A DNA stretch of 20,807 bases. Source: Pseudomonadota bacterium. GTDB taxonomy: Bacteria; Bdellovibrionota; Bdellovibrionia; Bdellovibrionales; JAEYZS01. Every line of letters begins with the position of its first letter. The stretch's first letter is position 1. The notes under the pieces were generated by a model, which was not told where the DNA came from, ran no database searches, and saw nothing but the letters and a program-made list of their open reading frames with translations. A program made the position numbers and the translations under genes. Shown here one piece after another: positions 1-6,673 of this stretch. The stretch spans positions 1 to 20,807 of the forward strand of contig JAEYZS010000205.1 of the NCBI GenBank assembly GCA_023427925.1, written 5' to 3'.

Positions 1-47
1 CTTAATGACCTCGCCGCCTAAGACACCCTCATGTCTCTGATCCGGTT

Positions 48-65
48 AATTCTCCCTCAAGAATT
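48..65. repeat. Small inverted repeat in gene-free left edge
   Basis: AATTCT and AGAATT form a perfect 6-bp inverted repeat separated by ccctca. It lies in positions 1-221, where I find no coding sequence on either strand: all six frames are interrupted within about 20 codons. There is no T-run on either side, so a terminator is not supported. Role unknown. Confidence 0.3.
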
Positions 66-123
66 CACTAGACCAATGTCCGGTTCGGTACTTGGAGAAG
101 ATTTTTATTGGCAAATAGTACAT

Positions 124-136
124 ATTACAATGTAAT
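124..136. promoter_or_regulatory. Palindrome upstream of LysR gene, possible operator
   Basis: ATTACAATGTAAT is a perfect 6-1-6 palindrome about 86 bases before the LysR-type start codon. LysR-type regulators bind short interrupted palindromes near their own promoters, so an autoregulatory site is a reasonable inference. Only the palindrome is seen directly; no binding data exist here. Confidence 0.35.
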
Positions 137-140
137 TTTT

Positions 141-180
141 TTTCGGTGATGTATAAGTAAAGCTTATGGTAAAACCGAAA
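141..180. promoter_or_regulatory. Nested inverted repeat in leader of LysR gene
   Basis: Two nested inverted repeats sit 40-80 bases before the LysR gene. The outer arms are TTTCGGT (141-147) and ACCGAAA (174-180); the inner arms are ATAAG (153-157) and CTTAT (163-167) around taaag. Together they could form a long hairpin in RNA or a two-part operator in DNA. The T-run lies on the 5' side, so this is not a forward terminator. Confidence 0.35.
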
Positions 181-221
181 CATAAATGACGACTTTAAAT
201 CGAATATAGAAGGGATCTCCT

Positions 222-1115
222 ATGAATTTTCAGCATTTGATTACATTTTGCACTGTTTTACTGGAGAAAAGCATGACTGCTGCGGCGCAAAAGCTGTACT
301 TGACGCAGCCGGCAGTTAGCCAACAAATTCGGCAATTAGAAGAGTATTTAGGGGTCGAACTTTTAGTTCGTGGAGTAAGACAAATTCAATCTACTCCGCA
401 AGGTCATTTACTTTTTGAATACGCTCAAAAAATCATTCGTCTTTCCAAAGAAGCTGAAGTCGCAATTCAAACAATGGGTGGAGAAGTCACAGGTCCACTA
501 AGAGTTGCAACGTTAAACTCTCTCGGTCTTCATCTTCTCGGCCCCGTCTTTGCTTTATTTTTAAAGAACAATAAAAACGTTAAACTCCACCTTGAATACG
601 CGCGCGGTAATGAGCTTATTTCTGGAGTAGTGAAGGGTGACTTTGATATCATTCTCCTTCCTGACGCCGAAAAAGAATTTGATGGAGATCCTAAGGATAG
701 CAACAAAATTAAAATCTCTCGAGACGAAATGTGGTTGGTTGTATCCAGTCGCTCAGAAGTTCCTCAACAAATTCGTCTCAAAGAAATCGTATCTCATCCG
801 GTTGTTAGCCTCACCGGCGAATATCCAGGATTTGAAACTCTGATTAGCAAAACTCTTAAAAAAGAAGATCTTAAAATCACACCTGTCTTTGAATCGTCTA
901 ACACCGGAACACTCAAAAGAATTATTGAATCCGGTTTAGGCTGGGGCTTTCTCCCATCTCACAGTATCAAAAAACAAGTCGAAACAGGCAGACTCAAAAG
1001 AGTCCTCGTCACCGATTTCGAATACTCCCTCGATCTCTGCTGCTACGTCAATAAGACGAGAAGTCAGCTAAAGTCTACAGAAGTATTCCTAAAAGCTCTA
1101 GAACAACAACGCTAG
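222..1115 (+). CDS. LysR-family transcriptional regulator
   Basis: The 297-residue protein has the usual LysR length and layout. An N-terminal winged helix-turn-helix spans residues 1-60 (MNFQHLITFCTVLLEKSMTA followed by AAQKLYLTQPAVSQQIRQLE), then a linker helix. From about residue 90 there is a periplasmic-binding-protein-like effector domain that begins GPLRVATLNSLG and keeps the late GLGWGFLP segment. It should be a cytoplasmic DNA-binding regulator that responds to a small molecule. A good ribosome site (AGAAGGGA, 208-215) precedes the ATG by 6 bases. The palindromes at 124-136 and 141-180 are candidate binding sites. No divergent target gene is visible because the window begins just upstream, so effector and regulon are unknown. 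The next gene is convergent. Confidence 0.93.
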   Translation: MNFQHLITFCTVLLEKSMTAAAQKLYLTQPAVSQQIRQLEEYLGVELLVRGVRQIQSTPQGHLLFEYAQKIIRLSKEAEVAIQTMGGEVTGPLRVATLNSLGLHLLGPVFALFLKNNKNVKLHLEYARGNELISGVVKGDFDIILLPDAEKEFDGDPKDSNKIKISRDEMWLVVSSRSEVPQQIRLKEIVSHPVVSLTGEYPGFETLISKTLKKEDLKITPVFESSNTGTLKRIIESGLGWGFLPSHSIKKQVETGRLKRVLVTDFEYSLDLCCYVNKTRSQLKSTEVFLKALEQQR

Positions 1116-1133
1116 TGGCAGTTACAAAAATTC

Positions 1134-1151
1134 TCGCCTCGCAGTGAGCGA
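1134..1151. terminator. Weak hairpin between convergent LysR and ppsR genes
   Basis: TCG-C-CTC, loop gcagt, then GAG-CGA forms a 6-bp stem with one bulged C, followed on the plus strand by aaaatctcttt. It lies 19 bases after the LysR stop. It could help to end transcription in the 121-base convergent gap, but the U-tract is poor. Confidence 0.25.
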
Positions 1152-1236
1152 AAATCTCTTTGCTAAGTGGGTGATTCGACATGCGGGATTGGACCTAGAA
1201 TCTGAGCGCTAGTGGTTTATTGTTGTGCGAAATTTC

Positions 1237-2070
1237 TTAGAAGAGGTCGTCTTTGAATCCGAATCTTTTAGAAATTATTTTTACTATTTCTGTTGCGGTT
1301 TCTTCTAGGGCGCGCGAGGTGACATCAAAGACCGGCCATTTTTTATTTTGTTTAAAGAGTTCATCTGAAAATTCAAGCTCCTCTAAAATATGCTTCATAT
1401 TTGCATAGTCTGACGTGCCATCGCCTAGCTTTGAAAGACGATTTTTGCGAATGAGAGAGAGCTTGTCAGGATCGATCGTAAGAGCGATGATCTTGCGTTG
1501 ATCGACTTCAAAAATTTCTTTTGGAGGCGGAACGTTTAATACCAACGGAATATTTGCTACCTTCCATCCTTTGTGACTTAAAAAAATGGACAGAGGAGTT
1601 TTGCTTGTCCGACTAATTCCGACTAAAATAATCTCTGCACTTTCAAGATCTCGAAGTTCTTTACCGTCATCATGTTTAACAGTGAATTCAATTGCTTCGA
1701 TCCTTCTAAAATACTTTTCATCGACGGCTCTTAAGATACCTGCTTGCATCGGTTTATGAATATCAAAATAACTCTCTAGCCCATTGAGCAGCGGCCCCAA
1801 CAAATCAACAAAAGGAATCTTGTGCGCAATCGCAAGCTTTTGGGCCTCACTGCGTAACTCAACAGAAACGATCGTATAGACCATAAACCCTTTATTGTGA
1901 GAGGCCTCGTCGATGATTGATTTGATTTGGTCAATAGTTCTTACGTTTTTAAAACGCACCAAGCTTGCATCGACATCGCGGTACTGAACCAACGCCGCCT
2001 TTGTCATCAGAGAAGCGGTCTCTCCTGTTCCATCCGATACAATATAGATAATGCCCTTAGGTTGATTCAT
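1237..2070 (-). CDS. ppsR: PEP synthase / PPDK regulatory protein (bifunctional kinase-pyrophosphorylase)
   Basis: This 277-residue protein belongs to the DUF299/PSRP family. Its members phosphorylate phosphoenolpyruvate synthase or pyruvate phosphate dikinase with ADP as donor and remove the phosphate with inorganic phosphate, switching the enzyme between glycolytic and gluconeogenic flux. Seen in the sequence: the N-terminal family signature VSDGTGETA (residues 11-19) and a P-loop-like GISRTSKTPLS (151-161), followed by KVANIPLVL, both family hallmarks. Length matches the family. It starts 8 bases after the stop of the upstream 155-residue gene, with no clear ribosome site, so translation is probably coupled. 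The target ppsA or ppdK gene is not in this window, so which of the two it regulates is open. Its place behind nrdR-nusB is not a context I recognise. Confidence 0.93.
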   Translation of the reverse strand: MNQPKGIIYIVSDGTGETASLMTKAALVQYRDVDASLVRFKNVRTIDQIKSIIDEASHNKGFMVYTIVSVELRSEAQKLAIAHKIPFVDLLGPLLNGLESYFDIHKPMQAGILRAVDEKYFRRIEAIEFTVKHDDGKELRDLESAEIILVGISRTSKTPLSIFLSHKGWKVANIPLVLNVPPPKEIFEVDQRKIIALTIDPDKLSLIRKNRLSKLGDGTSDYANMKHILEELEFSDELFKQNKKWPVFDVTSRALEETATEIVKIISKRFGFKDDLF

Positions 2071-2078
2071 TTATAGAC

Positions 2079-2546
2079 TCACATGTACGTTGTGGAATCT
2101 TCCACAACGGTGACTTGAAGGTCTTCAAAATTGTCTTTTGTAGACTTGATAAACTGGTTTGCATCCACTCCCTTTGGGAGGAAAATGCGAACACTTCGAG
2201 GCTTTAATTGTTTAAGGCTTAAAAATATTTGTTCTGTCCATGAGTCGATATCTTTAAAGTTACGAATCATTACTGTGGAGGTATTTGGCAGATAATTTTG
2301 CGTTGAAAGGAGGGCTTGTTCATATTGGGGTTTTAAGTCCAAATGATGTTGAATATCTTCTTCAGAAAGAATTCCTTTTAAAATTCCCGATAGATCTCTT
2401 TTAGTTCTCAGGTTGCTTTGAGCAATTAGAAAGTTGATGTGCCAATCTAAAAAGCGAGCCCATCCGCTGATGTTCTTTTCAGGAATAAACCAAATCTGAG
2501 CGCCAGATTTGAGCGCATGAAAGGGGTGTAATTTTTCGATAGCCAT
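2079..2546 (-). CDS. Hypothetical protein, 155 aa
   Basis: I do not recognise this protein. It is a soluble 155-residue chain with no signal peptide or membrane segment. It contains two Trp-rich turns (AQIWFIPEKNISGWARFLDW, residues 17-36), a middle helical segment and a C-terminal alternating alpha/beta part (SVRIFLPKGVD, LQVTVVED). The ATG at 2546 has no obvious Shine-Dalgarno sequence. It lies between nusB (64-base gap containing a hairpin) and ppsR (8-base gap), so it is probably cotranscribed with both. Coding is supported by the intact frame in a tight same-strand cluster and by protein-like composition. Function unknown. Confidence 0.75.
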   Translation of the reverse strand: MAIEKLHPFHALKSGAQIWFIPEKNISGWARFLDWHINFLIAQSNLRTKRDLSGILKGILSEEDIQHHLDLKPQYEQALLSTQNYLPNTSTVMIRNFKDIDSWTEQIFLSLKQLKPRSVRIFLPKGVDANQFIKSTKDNFEDLQVTVVEDSTTYM

Positions 2547-2567
2547 ACTAAAAAGGTACGCCTATCA

Positions 2568-2608
2568 CTTTTGTTTCGCAACTTCTAATTTTAGTTACGA
2601 AACACAAG
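2568..2608 (-). promoter_or_regulatory. Long imperfect hairpin just after nusB
   Basis: Arms pair as CTT/AAG (2568-2570 with 2606-2608), TGTTTCG/CGAAACA (2572-2578 with 2598-2604) and AACT/AGTT (2580-2583 with 2593-2596): 14 pairs, two single mismatches, 9-base loop. On the minus strand it begins 2 bases beyond the nusB stop. A short T-run (CTTTTT) comes about 12 bases later. It may be an attenuator, partial terminator or RNA-processing site between nusB and the downstream pair. Confidence 0.4.
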
Positions 2609-2610
2609 CG

Positions 2611-3018
2611 TTATAGAGATTTTGCGATTTGGTCCAAAATACCGTTGATAAAGTGTCCAGAATCTTCTGAGCCAAACTTTTTTGCGATTTCAATGGCTTC
2701 GTTAATAGAAGCATTCTTAGGAACTTCGTCTTTGAGATGAATCATTTCATAGATACTCAAGCGAATGATATTTCGGTCTACGTGAGACATTCTTGAAATC
2801 TTCCAATTGATCGAGAATTTCTGAATGATATCATCAATCTCAGATTGATTTTGCTTAATTCCTTGGATGAGTTTTTCTGTATAATCCATGGAGTGCTGAT
2901 CATTTTTGAAGTGATCTTCATACTGTCTAAGGCCTTGAACCGCCGATAATGCAGAGTCAAATTCCATCTGATATAGGACTTGGAGAGCAACTTCTCTTGA
3001 GATTCTTCTGTTTTTCAT
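2611..3018 (-). CDS. nusB: Transcription antitermination factor NusB
   Basis: At 135 residues this is the usual NusB size. The N-terminal RNA-binding Arg-rich part reads RRISREVALQVLYQMEF. The protein also has the conserved helix-bundle motifs SHVDRNIIRLSIYEM and the C-terminal ASINEAIEIAKKFGSEDSG and FINGILDQIA. NusB pairs with NusE (ribosomal protein S10) on boxA RNA in the rRNA antitermination complex and helps rRNA folding. The gene follows nrdR on the same strand (76-base gap). nrdR, rib genes and nusB are often linked in bacteria; here the rib genes are absent between them. No clear ribosome site precedes the ATG. Confidence 0.96.
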   Translation of the reverse strand: MKNRRISREVALQVLYQMEFDSALSAVQGLRQYEDHFKNDQHSMDYTEKLIQGIKQNQSEIDDIIQKFSINWKISRMSHVDRNIIRLSIYEMIHLKDEVPKNASINEAIEIAKKFGSEDSGHFINGILDQIAKSL

Positions 3019-3095
3019 ATTGGTATGTCTTTTTGTTCGATATTTTAAATTTGTGACTCTTTTAAACGCCTTAATATGGAAATGTTGAGCAAAGT

Positions 3096-3542
3096 TTAAT
3101 TTGTCTTATTCAACGTATTTACAAACTCTTTAACGTCTGTAAAGGTTCTGTAAACACTAGCAAATCTCACATAGGCAACGTCATCGATATTTTTAAGCTC
3201 ATTCATGATGTGTTGTCCAATCATTTGTGACGTGATCTCTTTTTCCGGGTACTCTAGGGCCCATTGACTAATTTTTTCAACAATTTGATCTATCAGTGCA
3301 AGCGGGACGGGCCTTTTTTGGCAAGCCATTTGAACGCCATTTGAGATTTTGGTTTTAATAAACGATTCTTTGCGGCCATCCTTTTTGACGACAGCTGGAA
3401 AGTTAAAGATTAATGTTTCTTGAGTTGTAAAGCGATGTTTGCATTCCAAGCATTCTCGACGTCTTTTGATGATTTCGCCGTCCTTTTGGATTCTTGTGTC
3501 AAGAACACGATCTTCTTGATGGTTACATAACGGACATCTCAT
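3096..3542 (-). CDS. nrdR: Transcriptional repressor NrdR
   Basis: This 148-residue protein has the family architecture. The N-terminal zinc ribbon has Cys3-x2-Cys6 and Cys31-x2-Cys34 (MRCPLCNHQEDRVLDTR, then RRRECLECKHRFTTQE). It is followed by an ATP-cone (VVKKDGRKESFIKTKISNG) and the C-terminal signature VRFASVYRTFTDVKEF. NrdR senses ATP/dATP and represses ribonucleotide reductase genes through paired NrdR boxes. No nrd genes and no NrdR box that I can identify are in the window. A ribosome site (AGGGGA) lies 6 bases before the ATG. It is the first gene of the minus-strand nrdR-nusB-ppsR run and diverges from the outer-membrane protein gene. Confidence 0.97.
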   Translation of the reverse strand: MRCPLCNHQEDRVLDTRIQKDGEIIKRRRECLECKHRFTTQETLIFNFPAVVKKDGRKESFIKTKISNGVQMACQKRPVPLALIDQIVEKISQWALEYPEKEITSQMIGQHIMNELKNIDDVAYVRFASVYRTFTDVKEFVNTLNKTN

Positions 3543-3622
3543 TTAAATCCCCTAAAATTACCTAAATAAAGCTCAGCCCAACTTGTCCCATAACTTGAAG
3601 GTGTGTCAAGAGTCATTTTGGG

Positions 3623-3641
3623 TTTGCAAAATCCATGCAAA
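3623..3641. promoter_or_regulatory. Inverted repeat in divergent nrdR / OMP gene promoter region
   Basis: TTTGCA (3623-3628) and TGCAAA (3636-3641) form a perfect 6-bp inverted repeat with a 7-base spacer. It lies in the 175-base gap between divergent genes, about 80 bases from each start. It could be an operator for either gene. It does not match the AT-rich NrdR box consensus as I know it. Confidence 0.3.
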
Positions 3642-3717
3642 AAGTGAATTATTAATATTTTTAAGACTTATAACAAATACTGGTTAAAACGGATCAGAAA
3701 CTATTAAGTTAGATATC

Positions 3718-4440
3718 ATGGTGGTCAATATGGTGCTTAAAAACACACTGGGCAAATTCTTTGGAGTAATCATTTTTTTAATGACTTTTGCGTCTTTAGC
3801 TAATGCTCAAAAAGTTGAGCTGAGCGACGATCCGCAGGTGACTGAAGTCGGCGGCACGCCTTACAGAGAACAAAGTACGGGCCGAAAAGCTGCTGAGAAG
3901 TTTTTTACAAATGGTTCTCAAAACACTCAAGAAACATCATCACCTAGCATCACTAGCAGTGCTGATCATTACATGATGATTGGACTTGGAGCATATGTTA
4001 ATAGTAAGTCCTACAAGTGGGGACCAAAGCGCAGTGATGATGATCCGGGAGAGTTCACAGCTTCTGTAACGTATCGTTACGGTGAGTGGGTTAATTCCAT
4101 GGACATGTTGTTCCGGATTGAATACCAAACATTTGATGTCGAAGCTGAGAAAGATCCTAAAAAGCTAAGTATACTTCCAATGATAATCTTTCCAGATGCG
4201 AGAAGTGGTTTCCCGCTTTATTTTGGTGCAGGTGTTGGTCTTGGAGTTTTTATGAGCCAACCTGATGATGAATCAAGCTTGTCATTTGATTACCAGCTTG
4301 TCCTTGGTGGTAGAATGCTTAATGTGTTTAACACAGTTGGATTCTTCGTTGAAACAGGAATAAAAAATCATATTCATCTTTTGAGTAGTGGGCAGTTTGA
4401 TGGCGTGTTTGTCACATTCGGATCTGCTTTTACATTTTAA
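3718..4440 (+). CDS. Predicted outer-membrane beta-barrel protein
   Basis: A Sec signal peptide (hydrophobic FFGVIIFLMTFASLANA, cleavage predicted after Ala30) is followed by a polar stretch. From about residue 80 to the end there are alternating amphipathic strands: HYMMIGLGAYVNS, FTASVTYRYGEW, MDMLFRIEYQTFDV, LYFGAGVGLGVF, FDYQLVLGG, VGFFVETGIKNHIHL. The last residue is Phe (VFVTFGSAFTF), the usual signal for BAM-dependent insertion. Size suggests an 8-strand OmpX/OmpA-like barrel. An alternative start is Met5 at 3730, which has GGTGG 5 bases upstream and gives a standard signal peptide; I think it slightly more likely than 3718. The stop shares one base with the rsmB start (TAATG). Function unknown. 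Confidence 0.8.
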   Translation: MVVNMVLKNTLGKFFGVIIFLMTFASLANAQKVELSDDPQVTEVGGTPYREQSTGRKAAEKFFTNGSQNTQETSSPSITSSADHYMMIGLGAYVNSKSYKWGPKRSDDDPGEFTASVTYRYGEWVNSMDMLFRIEYQTFDVEAEKDPKKLSILPMIIFPDARSGFPLYFGAGVGLGVFMSQPDDESSLSFDYQLVLGGRMLNVFNTVGFFVETGIKNHIHLLSSGQFDGVFVTFGSAFTF

Positions 4441-5648
4441 TGAAAATTCATAAGCATATACTTATTGACGTGTTAAACTCTCTAGAAATTATTTTTGGAG
4501 AGCACAAGCACGCCGATAAGGTCATTGAAAAAGCGCTCAAATCACATCCCAAGTGGGGTGGTCGAGATCGCAAGTTTTTCGCGGAAAGTGTATACGAGAT
4601 CGTGAGACACTGGCGATATTTGTGGTTCTTGCTCAATAAAGACGTTCAACTCACGAGAGAGAACCTTTTTGAAATCTTTGGTGTTTGGTGGTTCGTACAA
4701 AATAGAGATATTTTGACTTTTCCAGAACTCTCTCAATTAAAATCTGCAAAACTCTTAGAGCGTATCGAAAGAGCCAAAAAAATTCCTGCAATTGAACAAT
4801 CCTTTCAAGATTGGACTTATGAAAGACTTCGTTCTGAATTGGGTGATGATGCGCCAGAAATTATGAAGGCTCTCAATAAAAAAGCGGAAGTAGTTTTGAG
4901 AGCAAATCTTCTAAAGACCACTGTCGAAGAACTTCAGCAAAATCTATCATCAGAAGGAATCGAAACCGAAACTCTTGGAGACGATTACCCTGACGCTCTT
5001 GTACTTACTGAGCGAAAAAATGTTTTTATTACCAAAGCGTTTAAAGACGGATTATTTGAGATGCAAGATGGATCATCTCAAAAGGTGGCTCGCTTTATGA
5101 AGGTTGAACCTGGAATGCGCATCGTGGACGCTTGTGCAGGTGCAGGAGGCAAAACTCTTCACATGGCTTCGCTCATGAAAAACAAGGGTAAGATCATCGC
5201 AATGGATGTTGAAGAATTTAAGCTCCAAGAGATGAAAAAAAGATTGAGACGTGCTGGAGTCGACATTGTAGAAACCAAGGTGATTGATTCCACGAAAATT
5301 ATAAAAAGAATGGAGCTTTCGGCAGACAGAGTCCTATTGGATGTGCCATGCTCGGGTCTTGGTGTCCTCAGGAGGAACCCAGATACCAAATGGAAAATTA
5401 CAGAAGAAAGATTAGAAGAACTTCGTAAAATCCAAAAAGAAATACTAGCTGATTATTCTAAAATGGTAAAAAAGGGTGGCTATCTGATTTACGCTACTTG
5501 TAGTCTATTGCCTTCAGAAAATAGAGAGCAGGTTGATTGGTTCTTAGGACAGAATTCAGGAAGCTGGGAGCTTGAAGAAGATCTTAAGCTATTCCCACAT
5601 CAAGATCGATTCGATGGATTTTATGTAGCTCGATTGAAGCGACTTTAA
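4440..5648 (+). CDS. rsmB: 16S rRNA (cytosine-5-)-methyltransferase, RsmB/NOP family
   Basis: This 402-residue protein has a NusB-like N-terminal RNA-binding region (residues 1-140) and a C-terminal SAM-dependent methyltransferase domain. Motif I is DACAGAGGKT (230-239). The two family cysteines are Cys304 in VPCSGLG and Cys354 in YATCS, expected to act in product release and as the catalytic nucleophile respectively. In E. coli, RsmB makes m5C967 in 16S rRNA. The assignment to RsmB rather than another NOP2/Sun member rests on the NusB-like N-terminus and length. Translation is probably coupled to the upstream barrel gene through the one-base TAATG overlap, an odd pairing with no functional link that I know. 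Confidence 0.85.
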   Translation: MKIHKHILIDVLNSLEIIFGEHKHADKVIEKALKSHPKWGGRDRKFFAESVYEIVRHWRYLWFLLNKDVQLTRENLFEIFGVWWFVQNRDILTFPELSQLKSAKLLERIERAKKIPAIEQSFQDWTYERLRSELGDDAPEIMKALNKKAEVVLRANLLKTTVEELQQNLSSEGIETETLGDDYPDALVLTERKNVFITKAFKDGLFEMQDGSSQKVARFMKVEPGMRIVDACAGAGGKTLHMASLMKNKGKIIAMDVEEFKLQEMKKRLRRAGVDIVETKVIDSTKIIKRMELSADRVLLDVPCSGLGVLRRNPDTKWKITEERLEELRKIQKEILADYSKMVKKGGYLIYATCSLLPSENREQVDWFLGQNSGSWELEEDLKLFPHQDRFDGFYVARLKRL

Positions 5649-5653
5649 AATTA

Positions 5654-5683
5654 TTGATTCAGTTTCGACTCTAGAGTTATACT
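5654..5683 (+). promoter_or_regulatory. Sigma70-like promoter placed for a leaderless hslO transcript
   Basis: TTGATT (5654-5659) and TATACT (5678-5683) are separated by 18 bases and match the -35/-10 consensus at 4/6 and 5/6. Only 7 bases (ttacccc) separate the -10 from the hslO ATG at 5691, so transcription would begin at or next to the start codon. No Shine-Dalgarno sequence is present in the 42-base gap after rsmB, consistent with a leaderless message. Confidence 0.45.
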
Positions 5684-5690
5684 TTACCCC

Positions 5691-6626
5691 ATGAATAAAA
5701 ACTCCAACAACCCTCAAAATGATCGAATAGAAAAGTTCATCCATGTCGACGGTCTCATAAGAGCATCGGCAATTATTGCAACTGATGTGGTGGAGGAAAT
5801 GCGTACTATCCTTAACTCCTATGAACTTGCAACAATTGCATTAGGTCGATCTATGGTTGGTGCGCTCTTAATGGCGTCCCATCTTAAAAAAGGAGAAAAT
5901 GTTGGCGTTTATTTCCGAGGCAACGGTCCTTTGGGATCTATATTTGCAGAAGGTGACCATAGTGGAGCTACGCGCGCCTACACTCCAAACCCCAAGGCGG
6001 AACTTCCATTAAAAAATAGCAAACCAGATATCGGTGGTGGAATTGGTATTGGCATTATGGAAGTCGTGAGAGGTTCGTCCTACACTGATGCGATCAATAG
6101 AGGCGCAGTTGAAATTAAAACGGGTCAAGTTGGTGATGATATCGCTTACTATCTCTATCAATCACACCAGATTCCAAGTGTTGTAGCACTCTCAGTTGAG
6201 CTAAATCCAGAAGGCACTGTAAAAGCTGCAGGCGGCGTACTGATCGAACTAATGCCCGGAGCTACTGAAGACGTCATCAAAAAAATCGAAGAACGTATTG
6301 AGGACAATAATAAAAATGGAGTTGCTTCATTGGGTGAATTGATTGCAGGCGGAGCAGAGCCAAAAGAAATGGTTGATCTCTTTTTAAAGGATTTCAAGAT
6401 TGTTCAAATCGCTCACAGTGCTGATATTAAATATCAATGCCGTTGCTCTACGGATAGAGTTAAAAGAGCATTGCTCCTCTTAGGGCATCAAGAGCTAGAT
6501 AGTATCCTAAACGAAGGAAATCCTTCTCACGAGATCAGTTGTGATTTCTGCGGTCGCAAGTACACCTTGACCATGGACGAGATTCAAGAAGTTAGAGACA
6601 AAGCATTCAAAAACTCTTTAAATTGA
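5691..6626 (+). CDS. hslO: Redox-regulated holdase chaperone Hsp33
   Basis: This 311-residue protein matches Hsp33. The N-terminal substrate-binding domain contains ALGRSMVGALLMASHLK and VYFRGNGPLGSIFAEGD. The C-terminal redox switch holds four zinc-binding cysteines: Cys250-x-Cys252 (YQCRCS) and Cys284-x2-Cys287 (CDFC). In the family, oxidation releases zinc and unfolds the linker, activating ATP-independent holdase activity against oxidative protein unfolding in the cytoplasm. The N-terminus has about 10 extra residues (MNKNSNNPQN) before the conserved fold. The ATG lies 7 bases behind a -10-like element with no ribosome site. A neighbouring Hsp20 fusion further along the window is the only other chaperone gene. 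Confidence 0.96.
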   Translation: MNKNSNNPQNDRIEKFIHVDGLIRASAIIATDVVEEMRTILNSYELATIALGRSMVGALLMASHLKKGENVGVYFRGNGPLGSIFAEGDHSGATRAYTPNPKAELPLKNSKPDIGGGIGIGIMEVVRGSSYTDAINRGAVEIKTGQVGDDIAYYLYQSHQIPSVVALSVELNPEGTVKAAGGVLIELMPGATEDVIKKIEERIEDNNKNGVASLGELIAGGAEPKEMVDLFLKDFKIVQIAHSADIKYQCRCSTDRVKRALLLLGHQELDSILNEGNPSHEISCDFCGRKYTLTMDEIQEVRDKAFKNSLN

Positions 6627-6637
6627 CCACCCTTCAT

Positions 6638-6660
6638 TGCTAAAATTAAAGCCTAGCAAG
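6638..6660 (+). other. Hairpin between hslO and FecR-domain gene
   Basis: TTGCTA (6638-6643) and TAGCAA (6655-6660) form a 6-bp perfect inverted repeat with an 11-base loop, 12 bases after the hslO stop and 14 bases before the next ATG. No U-tract follows, so it is at most a weak attenuator. Confidence 0.25.
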
Positions 6661-6673
6661 AATAAACATCTTT

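Noticed and set aside
637..843. 68-codon frame inside the LysR gene
   Set aside because: Fully contained in a strongly supported gene in another frame, with no start signal.
1110..1216. CGCTAGTGG direct repeat flanking the LysR-ppsR gap (1110-1118 and 1208-1216)
   Set aside because: Nine bases at about 100-base distance, one copy overlapping the LysR stop; no inserted element or att-like core lies between.
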